Assembly: GCA_005656395.1 (NCBI GenBank)
Contig: SRSI01000013.1
Span: forward strand, 744,001-808,000
DNA length: 64,000 bases
Source: Strongyloides papillosus
Lineage: Eukaryota > Nematoda > Chromadorea > Rhabditida > Strongyloididae
Reading direction: 5' to 3'
The notes under the pieces are model-generated. The model worked only from the letters and a program-made list of their open reading frames with translations. It was not told where the DNA came from and searched no databases. This document shows positions 38,301 to 49,761 of the stretch, piece after piece (position 1 is the first letter of the stretch; the number at the start of each line of letters is the position of its first letter). The position numbers and the translations under genes are program-made.

Positions 38301-41183
38301 ATTTTATTTCATAAATATTAGAATCATATAAAAGTATTTTCTTTAAAGAAATAATTATTTTGAATATTTTCATGTTATGTAAACAAAAAACTTTAGTTGA
38401 ATATTAATATATTCATTGAATATATAGGTTTTAAATAAATTATAATATTCTTAAATAATTCTAAATAATATTATTTTCGATTGAAAATTTTATATTCGTA
38501 ACTATTTATTAAAAAAAGCTAGATAAAGCGTATACAAAAGATTTTATTTTTAAAGCATTTTTTGTACATATTAAATTATATTTATTACAAAGAATGATAT
38601 ATGAAATGATAAAAAAAATAAAATACATTAAAATATGTTAGCTTTTAATAATATTTGTAGTTCTTCTGCTTCTGAATGTAATATTGTTGTGACATTTCTA
38701 ATTATATATTTTATTATAATACTTGATATGATATAGTAGACTTAAGTTTTAACTTATAAAGTGATTCTTTAATTAATATTGTAAAAATAGTCAAAATTTG
38801 TATGGTTTATTATCATAAACTTCTTCAAAAGTAATATCCACTGTCCCAAATATTACAACATATATAATACCTCATTATACATTTACTCTTTTTCAATACA
38901 TTTTCACAATCATTTTTATAAAAATTTACAATATATCTACCTACGGTCATCATTGAACATATTAATATCTAGATATTTAAAATAAGAATATAATCTATCT
39001 CATCTTATTATTGAATTATTCTAACATATTTTTATTTGTTTATTTTAAGAATTGTTATACTTTTGATTAGATAATAAATAAGATTTTCTTGTTATTTTTA
39101 ATAATACTAAAACATATATAGACATGTAATTTGAAAGTTCAAAAAGAACAATATACTAATGTTTATTTTAGTTATTGGACTGTTAAGAGAAATTGAGGAA
39201 AAATTTTACCTCTCTTTTCAAAATTATTATCTTTACCAATTTTGACTTCACTCCCCATTTACATAACAATTTTGATTATTTAAAAGATAATTATACTTTT
39301 AAAAATAAATTACTATCATATTTATGTGAAAACTAATATGTCATATTACCTAATTTTTTGATGCAAAAAACTATTTTAATCATTTAATAAACATGTTACA
39401 AAAGATATTATGAGTTTAAAAAATTAAGTATTTTCAAACAATAAAGTTACATATTTTACGCCTTTTTATTCCAAATTTATAGTAGTCATTTAAAAGGAAT
39501 TATTCCATTGTTTTCTTACATATTACCTAAAATATTCTTTTCAGTGTAGAATATTGTGCTTTTGACATTTAAATTAATTCTTCCAGATGTTATAATAATA
39601 GTTTTAAAACATTTAGCACATTTAAAATTTTTTTTAACTTTAAACTTGTTTAATTTGTACTGAATATCTATTACCACTTTTTAAATGTCCAATTTACAAT
39701 CTTTAATACCTTTTTAAAGTTTAACAAAAAAGTAATTATAAATATATAACAATTTGTTAGGATTTAACTAATTTATATATTGTTTTTAATCTGTTTTCAT
39801 AATAAAAATATTAACTTTATGCAAAGAAAAAAATATATTAACCAAGTTGACTAATATTTACATAAATATATTATTATTAACCATTTTCTTTTCATTTTTT
39901 TAGAGTCAAAAATCGCCTAAACTCAGTGAAAATATATTAGGTGAAGAGGAAAATCAAAGAAATTTCGGAAGTAATAATAATATCCTTCAACAACCAATGT
40001 CTACACTTCAAACAGCACCAAGACCACGTCTTTGTTATTTAGTATGTTTTATTATTAATTATTTCCTCTTTTAACATATTTATTATTTTTAAGAAAAAAA
40101 ATGATCCCGGTGAAGAATTTGGATTTAATGTTCACCTAGAAAAGGGTAAAGGTCATTATATAGGAGTAGTAGATTATAATGGTATTGCTTATCACGCTGG
40201 ACTTGAGACCGGTCAAAGAATTGTTGGAATTAATGGTCAAGTTATCCATCCTACCACACCACATAAAGAGGTTGTCACTCTTATCAAAAGAACACCTTTA
40301 GAAACTTCATTATTAGTAGCATCGGAGGATGTTGATAAATGGTATACTGACAATAACATTGAATACAGTTTTGACAATTGTATATACTTTAAACAAAATT
40401 CAATAATACCGATTCCACATAATTCAGATAAACACAAACATGTAAGTTTATAATTTTTAAATAAAAGTTTATTAACAATTCATTATATAGAATCGTTCAC
40501 AACATGATTTAAGTACCAGCCAGTATGTTTCCGTTTATAAGAATAATAATAATACACGATCAATGTCTTGTGGATCAAATAGAACTACACAAAGTACCTC
40601 CTCATCTGAGGATTGTTGGAAACAAAGTCAACAAAAATTAAATACTATTGATTCTGGAAATAGACATTACATAAATAATGGTAGTAAAAATAACTCAAAG
40701 TATTGTGAAGAAATTATCGTAGAGAAAGCATTCCCAGAAATTGTTGTTCATTCTAATAATCCTTTTGAAGAGAATGATGATGAGACAGAGGAGAAAAATT
40801 CAATACTTGAAAAGGTTTATATTTCTTTTTCAAAATATTTTTCTTATTATTATTTATTCTTTTAGGCACCAGAAGTTAGTGAATATAGAACAATAACACC
40901 ACAACCACGTTCCAGAAGTCCTGTACCTATAGCTAATTGTAAACCTTTTGGTGGAAATATAGATGTTAATTCAATTCACATACATAATTCTGTCAATAAT
41001 AATGATATACTAAAATACTCAAATATTTCAAGTATTTCAGATAATCGAAAATCAAACAAAGATATTTTCTCTTTAAGTGCTAAAGAAGCTAGAGAAATGA
41101 TGGCTCTTAATCGTAAAAAAGATCCAAGAAAACAAAATACAATGTCAATTGAACAAAAATATAAGCTTATATCTAGTTTATAG
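35346..41183 (+). CDS. nrfl-1: NHERF-family scaffold with two PDZ domains and ERM-binding tail
   Basis: Seven exons, all phase 0: 35346-35420, 35487-35774, 35908-36273, 39904-40041, 40094-40441, 40491-40814, 40866-41183; 618 residues. PDZ1 starts PRLCVIIKKS and continues EYGFNLHAEKVRGQFIGAI, SPADIAGLRSGDRIFAVNG, with the YGF carboxylate-binding loop. PDZ2 (about residues 280-370) starts PRPRLCYL and has EEFGFNVHLEKGKGHYIG and HAGLETGQRIVGINGQ. Both match NHERF1/2 PDZ domains closely. The last residues (IEQKYKLISSL) sit where NHERFs carry their ezrin/radixin/moesin-binding motif. The family tethers transporters and receptors to the apical actin cortex through ERM proteins. The linkers are low-complexity, Asn/Ser-rich, and longer than in vertebrates. 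Intron 3 is 3,630 nt, far longer than any other intron resolved here. Confidence 0.93.
36274..39903 (+). other. Long intron 3 of the NHERF gene
   Basis: This 3.6 kb intron starts with CAG|GTAGTTTTAT and ends with TTTCATTTTTTTAG. It is AT-rich. A 74-residue ORF at 37766-37990 has no recognised domain and is probably chance. It separates PDZ1 from PDZ2 and could house an internal promoter or enhancers; no direct motif supports this. Confidence 0.7.
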
Positions 41184-41272
41184 CTTATAATTTTTGTCTC
41201 ATGGATCCCAAATTTACATGGAATTTTTCTTTAAGTTCTAAAAAAATATAATGGTATATATAATATATAATG

Positions 41273-41278
41273 AATAAA
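41273..41278 (+). terminator. Polyadenylation signal of the NHERF gene
   Basis: AATAAA 90 nt downstream of the stop codon, in the 316-nt gap before the next gene. Confidence 0.55.
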
Positions 41279-41499
41279 TCTAAATGTTCTTTTTCTATTT
41301 TGATATATAAAAATAACAATTTTATTTTTTCTTTGTTTTAAAAAGTAATATAAATAAAATTTAAATAATCCCCTAGTCGTATTGTTAAACTTTTTTTTGA
41401 TCAAAATTTATATTAGTTTGTTTTCAAATTTATTTAAACACAAGAGTGTCATTTCTCCAATTTTAAAAGTTAATATTATTTGTATATTTTTATTGGAAA

Positions 41500-41943
41500 A
41501 TGTCATCATCTGAAATTCCTAAGACATCTACAGATGTTGTTGAAGAAATAAAAGCAATGGATATGATTGAAAAAGAAAGGCAAACATTAAGCGATGAGGT
41601 AGATAATTGTTTACGGAGTTTGAGAGGTAAATAAAAGAATTTTTTCAATTATTTGTTGGGAATCCTTTTAGGTACAATGAGAGGTATAATTGATTTGACA
41701 ACAGAAGGAATGGAGTTATATCATTCAAGTATTACAAAAACCTGTGATCATGCCGAACAAGCCGTAAAACATACCTTTTCTGTAGGTTTATCTATTTAGT
41801 TTTATTGTTATTATTTAATTATTAAGGTTATTGCAAAAAGTGAGGAATTAACACAAAATTTAAAGAAAATTGATGAAGTTTATAAGCAGGTTAAAGAATT
41901 AAGAGAAATTACTGATAATGTTGCAAAATCCCTTAAATGTTAA
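41500..41943 (+). CDS. BORCS6: BORC complex subunit 6 (lyspersin)-like protein
   Basis: Three short exons (41500-41626, 41672-41781, 41827-41943; introns 45 nt each) encode a 117-residue, almost entirely helical protein. After a short polar N-terminus, the pattern DMIEKERQTLSDEVDNCLRS, then GTMRGIIDLTTEGMELYHSS, then SEELTQNLKKIDEVYKQVKE matches the C-terminal coiled-coil domain of BORCS6/lyspersin, which ends with a similar CEEL...P...L..QIK.I segment. BORC sits on the lysosome surface and recruits Arl8 to couple lysosomes and synaptic-vesicle precursors to kinesins. The protein lacks the long N-terminal region of vertebrate lyspersin. It could be another BLOC-1/BORC-type small coiled-coil subunit; the similarity is short. 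It lies 316 nt downstream of the NHERF stop on the same strand. Confidence 0.68.
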
Positions 41944-42728
41944 AATATTTCTAAAGAAAGTATACAAAATCATGGAAATAAATTACTTTCGTTATCAAAA
42001 TTTTATTTAATTTTTTTTATTATTAACGTTATACTAAATAATAATAGACCATGATTTTTATTGTAAAAGTTTACCTATATAAACCTTCTTAAGTGCTTAA
42101 CTTCAATGATTCATAGTACCTCAATATAATTATGACCTTATAAAATTATGACATTTTGATGTTTCACAATATACATAATGAAATAATACTTATAAAAGCA
42201 AACATATTATTCTCATATATTATTTAATCTATAATTATTATAATAACCCTATTATAATAACATAAATAATAACTATTGTTGATTAATAAAAAGATTTGAA
42301 TGCAATATAAATTTATCATCAATAGGAAAATGAGAAAATTGAGTTAACATTAAAAACTGTTTGTATTTATCTTGCTTATAAAAATAGCCTTAATAATTGT
42401 TTCCAAGACATAGATATGTAAAGGTTCATATGAACAACTCTTATTAAATTTTAATTTTGTCTTTCTACTTTTTATATCATTTCGATCATTTGTAAAAATG
42501 AAGATTTTAACATCTCAAAAGTTTCATGTATTGTTATTTTTAATATTAATATTTTTTTAAGCATACTATTATTTGAAGGAAAGGAAAAATTACATTTGTA
42601 TAACATTAAAAACTTTTATTCTATCAATACTTTTACTGATTCATTTATATTATTATTCTTTTTTTTTAGAACATACTTTTCCAGCACAGATTGAAGTGGT
42701 GAATTTTATATACTATTAACTTCATTCA
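41944..42728. other. Spacer before the HHAT-type gene
   Basis: 785 nt with no ORF of note. A T-rich tract ending TTTTTTTTAG (42669) and a TTTTCCAG (42683) lie 45-60 nt before the next ATG and may be splice acceptors in its leader. Confidence 0.5.
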
Positions 42729-44291
42729 ATGTCTTTACCAATATCAAAAAATGAATTTTATTGTTATCTTACAATAACAGTATTGCATGCGTTTTTTGGT
42801 TTATATACTTTGTATAATGTATCTAATTGGTACGTTTATAAGAGTAATAAAAGTTCACTTGAATTATCACCGTACAATGATTGGATTGGGGAATGGAGGT
42901 ATGATAATAAAGATACAGAATGGGCTGTTACTAGATATGATATAGTACCAGCATTAAAAATTTACTTAATTCATACTATATTATGGAAATTTTTCCATAG
43001 ATTTTTGAATCCAACACTAGGAAATAGTTTTTATGCTCCTATTTCAGCTATTATAATATACATTTACCTTAAAAATCCACTTATCTATTTTTTAGTAATA
43101 GTTTTAGCTGTAATAACAATAACATTATCATATTTAATAAGAAATGAAATTATTGCCTGGATAATATGTTGTGCCTTCCTTTTTGATCCTAAAGTACAAA
43201 GATATATCAATATTTTTGAACAAAATTATTTATATAGACAATATAATTTTTATACTTACACACTAATTAAAATTTTAAATGTATCAATTTACTTTTCGAG
43301 AAACAAAGACGTCAAGATATCAGTGAAATTATTACTAAGGATAATTCTTTATCTTTTTTATTTACCATATGCAAGTATATTAATAATACTTTTTGATGAT
43401 TTTAATAACCAATTAGATAATTTGGAGAGAGATAAACAATTGGAAATAACAAAAACCAATTTAAAAAAGATTGTATTTGGAGGATGTCGTCTAATGGTGT
43501 GGTTTGTAATAAATGAAATATACCTTCATGTTTTTACTGTAAATGAATTACAATATATGGATTTTGATTTATTAAAACAATATAATACACTTGTTCTTTT
43601 TATAATTGGTATATTTTCCTGTGGTTTTTTTTATCTGAAATATTTATTTATATTTGGATTCCCATCATACTTTGCAAAGATTGATCAAATGATGCCACCA
43701 AGGAAACCTGTATGCGTTTTCACAATAGCAAGATATGGTAATATATGGAGAAATTTTGATAGAGGATTATATCAATTTATGTTAAGACAAATTTATATAC
43801 CATTCCTTCAAATTAAAGGTAAATCTTTATATTTAAAATATATCTTTGCATTGTTAATGCCATTTGCCTTCGTCCTTCTATGGCACGGAACATCGAATAA
43901 GCATTTAATTTGGGTATCATGTTCAATTATTGAGTTGGCAATCGAAAAAATTGGATATACTTTTGGAAAAACTCGAATGTGGATGGATATTAAAAAGTAC
44001 ATTGGATTGGCAAACGCCTACAGATTAAAAGCAGCTTTTTGTCTCTTAACAGTCGTCCCTGGACTTTTTGGAGTTATTTCATTCATTTTACCACCACAAA
44101 ATGGTGGATATATTTGCTATAAAATTCTTTTTGATGGAATAATTGGAATAATTAGTGGTGAATGGATGAGAAATATTGTATCTCCAGGTTTCTGTTTTCT
44201 TTATCTAATGATATTCTCTTACTTTTACAGTCATTCATGTTTATATTTTGAAGAAAAAGAGAATGTTAAACGCAAAAAAAAAATTGAATAA
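42729..44291 (+). CDS. HHAT: HHAT-type membrane-bound O-acyltransferase (MBOAT)
   Basis: A single-exon gene encoding 520 residues, about the length of vertebrate HHAT (493). It has roughly ten or more hydrophobic segments. The catalytic MBOAT signature is intact: Asp344 in NIWRNFDRGLYQFMLRQIYIP and His386 in FVLLWHGTSNKHLIWVSCS, matching Asp339 and His379 of human HHAT. The preceding PPRKPVCVFTIARY corresponds to the HHAT PPKRPRC..RI motif. HHAT enzymes attach palmitate from palmitoyl-CoA to the N-terminal cysteine of Hedgehog proteins in the ER membrane. Nematodes lack a classical Hedgehog but have Hedgehog-related proteins, so the substrate is unclear. A GUP1/HHATL-like inactive role is less likely because the histidine is present. 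The C-terminus is Lys-rich (KENVKRKKKIE), compatible with ER retention. Confidence 0.88.
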   Translation: MSLPISKNEFYCYLTITVLHAFFGLYTLYNVSNWYVYKSNKSSLELSPYNDWIGEWRYDNKDTEWAVTRYDIVPALKIYLIHTILWKFFHRFLNPTLGNSFYAPISAIIIYIYLKNPLIYFLVIVLAVITITLSYLIRNEIIAWIICCAFLFDPKVQRYINIFEQNYLYRQYNFYTYTLIKILNVSIYFSRNKDVKISVKLLLRIILYLFYLPYASILIILFDDFNNQLDNLERDKQLEITKTNLKKIVFGGCRLMVWFVINEIYLHVFTVNELQYMDFDLLKQYNTLVLFIIGIFSCGFFYLKYLFIFGFPSYFAKIDQMMPPRKPVCVFTIARYGNIWRNFDRGLYQFMLRQIYIPFLQIKGKSLYLKYIFALLMPFAFVLLWHGTSNKHLIWVSCSIIELAIEKIGYTFGKTRMWMDIKKYIGLANAYRLKAAFCLLTVVPGLFGVISFILPPQNGGYICYKILFDGIIGIISGEWMRNIVSPGFCFLYLMIFSYFYSHSCLYFEEKENVKRKKKIE

Positions 44292-47200
44292 ATTATTTTA
44301 TATTTATTACTATTCATTACATATGCCAAGAAACCTCTCTTACATCGTGGTGAAATTTAGAAAATAATAGATATTTCAATTTTTTAAATTTATTTTACAT
44401 TGTCAAACGAATAAATACTAATAAAATTTATTGCATATTTCTTTGATTTTAATATTAAACTAATATTATATCTTTTTCAAAATACTTTTGTAATTTTGCA
44501 AAAGGGAAAATATATTAGTTTCATTGTAAAAAGTGTTATAGTTAAATACAAATTTGTATAAGTAAAAAATGAAAAAATAAAAAAACTTTTTTATGATTTT
44601 CTTGAAATGTTAATTTAAAAGGATATTATTTTATGTGAAAAAGGGAAATAAAATAACTAAAGCTTTATTTTTTATTATTTTCATCAAATTCTATTTGTTC
44701 CCGCCAATTTCAAAATATTTTTAAAAGTATTATATAAAAAAAGATGTTTACATCATTTTCTTTTCCTTATTAAATGAGATAATCTTCAATTAATTTTTAA
44801 TATCTCAATATTCATGTTTTGAGGGTATTTTTTAAGTACAAACATTTTTTTTATTCTCGAACTAATTGTATAAATAATAATTTCAGCTCTAAAACTTTTG
44901 TTGAAGTAGAAGAAAAAAGTATATATTTCAAAGAACTTTGGTTTGAAAGGATGTTTATCGTTAAATTTATATGTACACAGGTTTAAAATTAAAAATATCT
45001 TTTGTTATACTTTTCCGTTTTAATAAAAGATTGAAGAAACAATAAAGTTTTAATATAAAATTTTTTTGTAATAGAAGAAATAAAATAATTTTTTTATAAA
45101 AGCGTATATTAATTAATTCAACTAGTTTTCATTAAAAACCTATAAAACATTTTACTATTAATCATTTTTTACACTTTCAAAATATTAAAAAATCCAACAA
45201 TTTCAATAAAATAGCATGTACCATTACTGTTGTCGTAGTCATGCTATAAATAATTTTGAGTATAAATTAATAATTTATTTAATTAACATCAATTTCTTAA
45301 AAATGATATAAATTAACTTAATATATTGTTTCTTTTTTTATAATAAGAGTTTGTTAACATCTCAAAATAACTACTTTCCTCTCGCCCTAAATATTTTTTT
45401 TGATATTTTTTAACCACTGATGATAAAAGAGTTTGAATAGTAGTCCTAACAAACATTGTTGACAATTGTTAATAAAACAAGTCAATTCTTTTATCATTAA
45501 ATATCATTAAGAACTATTTGTAGTTTTTTACAATCATTTTATATAAATATTAGAAAATGCCTAAATTCATCAATTTTCTAATTTACATTTTTTTCCTTTA
45601 ACATTCTTCAAATTTTGACATAACTATTAAAAACCATTTGTTTATATTATTAAAATTTTAAAAATCATACAAAAATACTGTCATTCTTTGTTATATACAT
45701 CGATTGTTAAAAATATGTTTTGTTATAATCTATTTCATATCATTATACTTTTCATGATATATATATATAAATTAAAATGAAATTTTTTTTATAAAAAAAT
45801 TGACCATGTTATAATTTATTGAAATGCAAATTAAAAGATACTTTTAAATTTAAATATTAATAAAGCTCAAGGAAAAATAGTGATAATATTTAATTTTAAA
45901 ATTTGGGAAAACTTTATTTGTAAAATATGTTTGTATATTATATATCGATATTGAAAGTAAAAATTACTTTTCTCGTAATTTAAATATAATTTAAAAGAGA
46001 AAAAAGTGTATGTATTCAATTTTATTGGTAAAAATAATTTATGGAGAATTTTGTAGGAGATATAAATTATATGCTTGATTTTTGCAAATGCAATATTATT
46101 TAGAGGTTATTTGGTAAAAAATTACATCTTAATATTATTGACAATTTTAAAAATTTAAAATTTTTAATGTCTTTATAGTTAGTTTCTTGATTTGATAAAT
46201 ATGATTTCATTCTATAAATATACGTTTTAAAGTATTTATATTGTAATATCAAAGACATTACATTTATATTATAGTCGTTAAAGACTCCAATATTTTTGTT
46301 ATACTTTATTTAATAGAGCCATAATATACAATAAATTAGACATTTATTTTTTAAATATTTAAAAGTTTTAATTTTTAATGACACATTTTTAGTGAAATTT
46401 TTACTTATTAAAAAATTATTATGTAATAATATTTTTCTAAACTTATCAATTTTAATATTTTCACTGATACAGTTATGTGAAACCTTGACCTTTTATAAAT
46501 GTATATAGATATTACCAAAATCAACTCTAAGCACCATACTTACATAACATTACTGATTACATTTATCTTATATTATAATAATTTAGAGGAAATATCATAA
46601 AAAAGCTAGTAATTTGTGAAGAATTATTATACATCCTGTTATCGTTATAAGCAAAATTACTCCAACAAACTATTTTTTTCAGTTTAAAAATAAAACTATA
46701 AATTGTGGCATCACATATAGTAATAAAAGTATAGGTATAACTGTCAAAGAAAAATATTATACATTTTGACTGTTTCTTTATATATATACATGTTTAATTG
46801 GTCATATTAATTTACCAAAATTACGCATTTTCTCTTAATGGTTCTTTTTTGTTTATTTAAATGTTATGGGAGAATTTTAATACAGGTATCGTTATAATAT
46901 TTTTAAATGATCATCACAAATATTTTTGTATTTTATTTTTATATTACATTTTAATAAGATATCTTCTTTATATTTTAAAATTTTTATATTTATTATATAT
47001 TTCAATGATATTTTTCTTATATACCAATCAAAGATTACAAGCTTCGTTGATTTTTTTTTACCATAAAAAATGACTCAGTTGGAGCCATTTCTTATGAGTA
47101 ATTATTTTAAAAAAGTGTGAACCTAAAATTGTAATAATAACATAAAATTCTTGAAAATATAATCTTTAATTTATATAATAAAATATCTATTAAAATTGTA

Positions 47201-48325
47201 AAATAATATCATACAATTAATAATACCTTGTATAAGTTGACAAAAGTGTTCATGAAAATTTTATCTTAAATAGTAATTTATTTTAAGATATTTTTCTAAA
47301 CTTATTTTATTATTTGTTGTTAACATAAATCAATTTATATAAAACTTAATTATAATTATTTAAATTTTGGCCAGTAAAAGTTGTGTTTTTTTTGTTTGCA
47401 CATTATTTGTATTAAAAAAACATAATGCTTATGCTAATAAATTACATCAGTTATTAATGTCAATAAAAAACCTTTTTCACACCAATTTGAAGTTTCATAC
47501 TTCATATAGCAATTGTTTTAGTCTTTATTTCCTTTAGTGTTATTGCTATAAGTAATACTTTCTAAAGTAGCACTTTTTTTATGACTTACTTTAATGTTAT
47601 TGGTAAAAGCTTATCATATTGAGATAAGTAGGGATATTAAATAATTTTACAGTATCCTGACATCACTTTTACTACACCTATCTTTGGTGTTTTTTTGAGA
47701 TTAAAGGAAAAACAAAAAAAATTAGAACATTTTACTTTTTATTTTTAAAAAGTATATAATAATAACATAAAATGTGCTTTTTATGTACATTTTGTTTAAT
47801 ATTCATTAAAATAAGTCAATAATTACCCTTATTTTATTAATTGATGAAAGAAATGTTTGTTTAATTATTCTTCTTCAAAAATCCTAAATCTATAATTACG
47901 TATTTTATTTAACTTAAAAAGATAATACTAGAAAGTTATTACAATATATTATTTTTAAATTGCACAACATATAAAAATACAATATTAGTTAATTATTATT
48001 AAGGTTGTCGTTTTATATAAACATAACAATTCATTGACATAAAAGTAATAAATTATCAGTTTTAGTTAAATCTCGATTGTCATTGAAAATTAGTATACTT
48101 TACAATATACATATATTTTAAAGCTTATACATTTGTATATTATACTTTAAGACTGTTCTTATTGTTATACTCTAGAAACTATTTATTAATATTCCCCTAA
48201 AGGTAAACCTAATAATAAATAATTAATTATATGATAAAATAAAAAAATAGTTTACGCAGTCTTTTTTTACAAGATAAATTATTATTATTTGGTTTAACTC
48301 TAATCATTCAGTTTATTTTCATAAT
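44292..48325. other. AT-rich spacer upstream of the G alpha gene
   Basis: About 4 kb with no supportable gene. AATAAA motifs at 44410 and 44420 could end the HHAT transcript. A 70-residue ORF at 46861-47073 is a hydrophobic AT-rich frame without features of a real gene. Confidence 0.5.
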
Positions 48326-49536
48326 ATGGGATGTTGCGTTAGCTTAGATAAGGGCGCTAAAAGTCGTTCCAAAGAAATTGACAATCAAGTAGGTTGTTTT
48401 ATTAAATATACAGGATATTTAAAAAAAATTACTTTAAGTTAAGAAATGATGCACAAAAACTTGCTAGAGAAGTTAAATTATTACTATTGGGTGCTGGTGA
48501 ATCTGGAAAATCAACTTTTTTTAAACAAATGAAAATTATCCATGAATCAGGATATAGTGAAGCTGAACGTAGAGCATACATTACTGTTATCTTTTCAAAT
48601 ACCGTTCAATCATTGGCAGCTATCATTAAAGCTATGGCATTACTAAGAATATCTTTTGCTAACAAAACAAATATACTTACTGGAAAATTATTTTTACGAA
48701 TGCTTGAAAAAAATACAACAAATTTATTTACCGATGAATTAGTTGAGGCGATGAATAAATTGTGGGCTGATTCTGGTGTTCAGGAGTGTTATTTAAGATC
48801 AACTGAATATCAACTTAATGATTCAGCTGCTTACTATTTAAATAGTTTGGAAAGAATTTCAAGACCCGGTTACGTACCATCTGTTGATGATATTCTTCGT
48901 ACGAGAGTTAAGACAACTGGAATTGTTGAGACATCATTTGACTATAAAAATCTTCATTTTCAAATGATTGATGTTGGTGGTCAAAGATCTGAAAGAAAAA
49001 AATGGATACATTGTTTTGAAAATGTTACTGCTATTATATTTTTTGTTGCACTATCCGAGTATGATATGATGTTAGCTGAAGAAGATGTTGTATGTTTTTT
49101 GTTAAAATTCTTTCTTTTTTATCTGCTATATGTTTAGAATCGTATGGCCGAGTCAATGCGCCTTTTTGATAGTATTTCAAACAATCGTTGGTTCTATGAT
49201 ACATCAATCATCTTATTTCTTAATAAAAAAGATATATTTGAAGAAAAAATTAAACGTTCGCCATTAACTAAGTGTTTTCCTGAATATAAAGGTAAATAAA
49301 ATTTTTATTTATTTTAATAAATTAATATAAACTTTAATACAGGTTCTAATACTTATGAAGAAGCTGCTGCATACATACAACTTCAATTTGAAAATATTAC
49401 AAAACGTAAAGATAGTCACAAAGAAACATATACACACTTTACCTGTGCCACCGACACAAATAATGTTCGCTTTGTTTTTGATGCCGTAACTGATATTGTA
49501 ATGAATGATAATTTACGTCAATGTGGTTTGTACTAG
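48326..49536 (+). CDS. Heterotrimeric G-protein alpha subunit, Gi/o class
   Basis: Four exons (48326-48388, 48439-49089, 49138-49291, 49343-49536; introns about 48-51 nt) encode 353 residues, standard for a G alpha. The N-terminus MGCCVS carries a myristoylation Gly2 and palmitoylatable Cys3/Cys4. GTPase motifs are complete: P-loop GAGESGKST (39-47), switch I Arg177 in RTRVKTTG, switch [10 protein letters not shown] with Gln203, NKKD, and TCATDT. The C-terminus NLRQCGLY has the Cys350 that pertussis toxin modifies in Gi/o proteins and the receptor-contacting tail typical of this class. It acts at the inner plasma membrane downstream of GPCRs. The P-loop is followed by FFKQMK where Gi/o proteins usually have IVKQMK. 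It may be a nematode-specific GPA subunit rather than GOA-1; the paralogue cannot be fixed by eye. Confidence 0.95.
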
Positions 49537-49755
49537 TGCGTAATAAATTGTTATGTGTATTTCGTTTATCTATTTGATAATTTAAAAATATATAAGCAAT
49601 TTTCTTGTAGAAGAACTTTTAAGAGGAATTATATTAAACATTTCTGCTACAGTAACTTGTTGAAATATAAAATCTTTTTTATCAATTAGTTAAATATAAA
49701 CACAAAAGATTAATGAAGATAGGAAAAAAAGGAATATGTATTTATAAAATTAATT

Positions 49756-49761
49756 AATAAA
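49756..49761 (+). terminator. Polyadenylation signal of the G alpha gene
   Basis: AATAAA 220 nt after the G alpha stop codon; the first clear match downstream. Confidence 0.45.

Noticed and set aside
42424..42435. Perfect 12-bp palindrome GTTCATATGAAC
   Set aside because: Short isolated palindrome in AT-rich DNA; expected by chance at this scale.
46861..47073. 70-residue hydrophobic ORF upstream of the G alpha gene
   Set aside because: Repetitive Ile/Leu/Phe/Tyr composition is what AT-rich noncoding DNA gives by chance.
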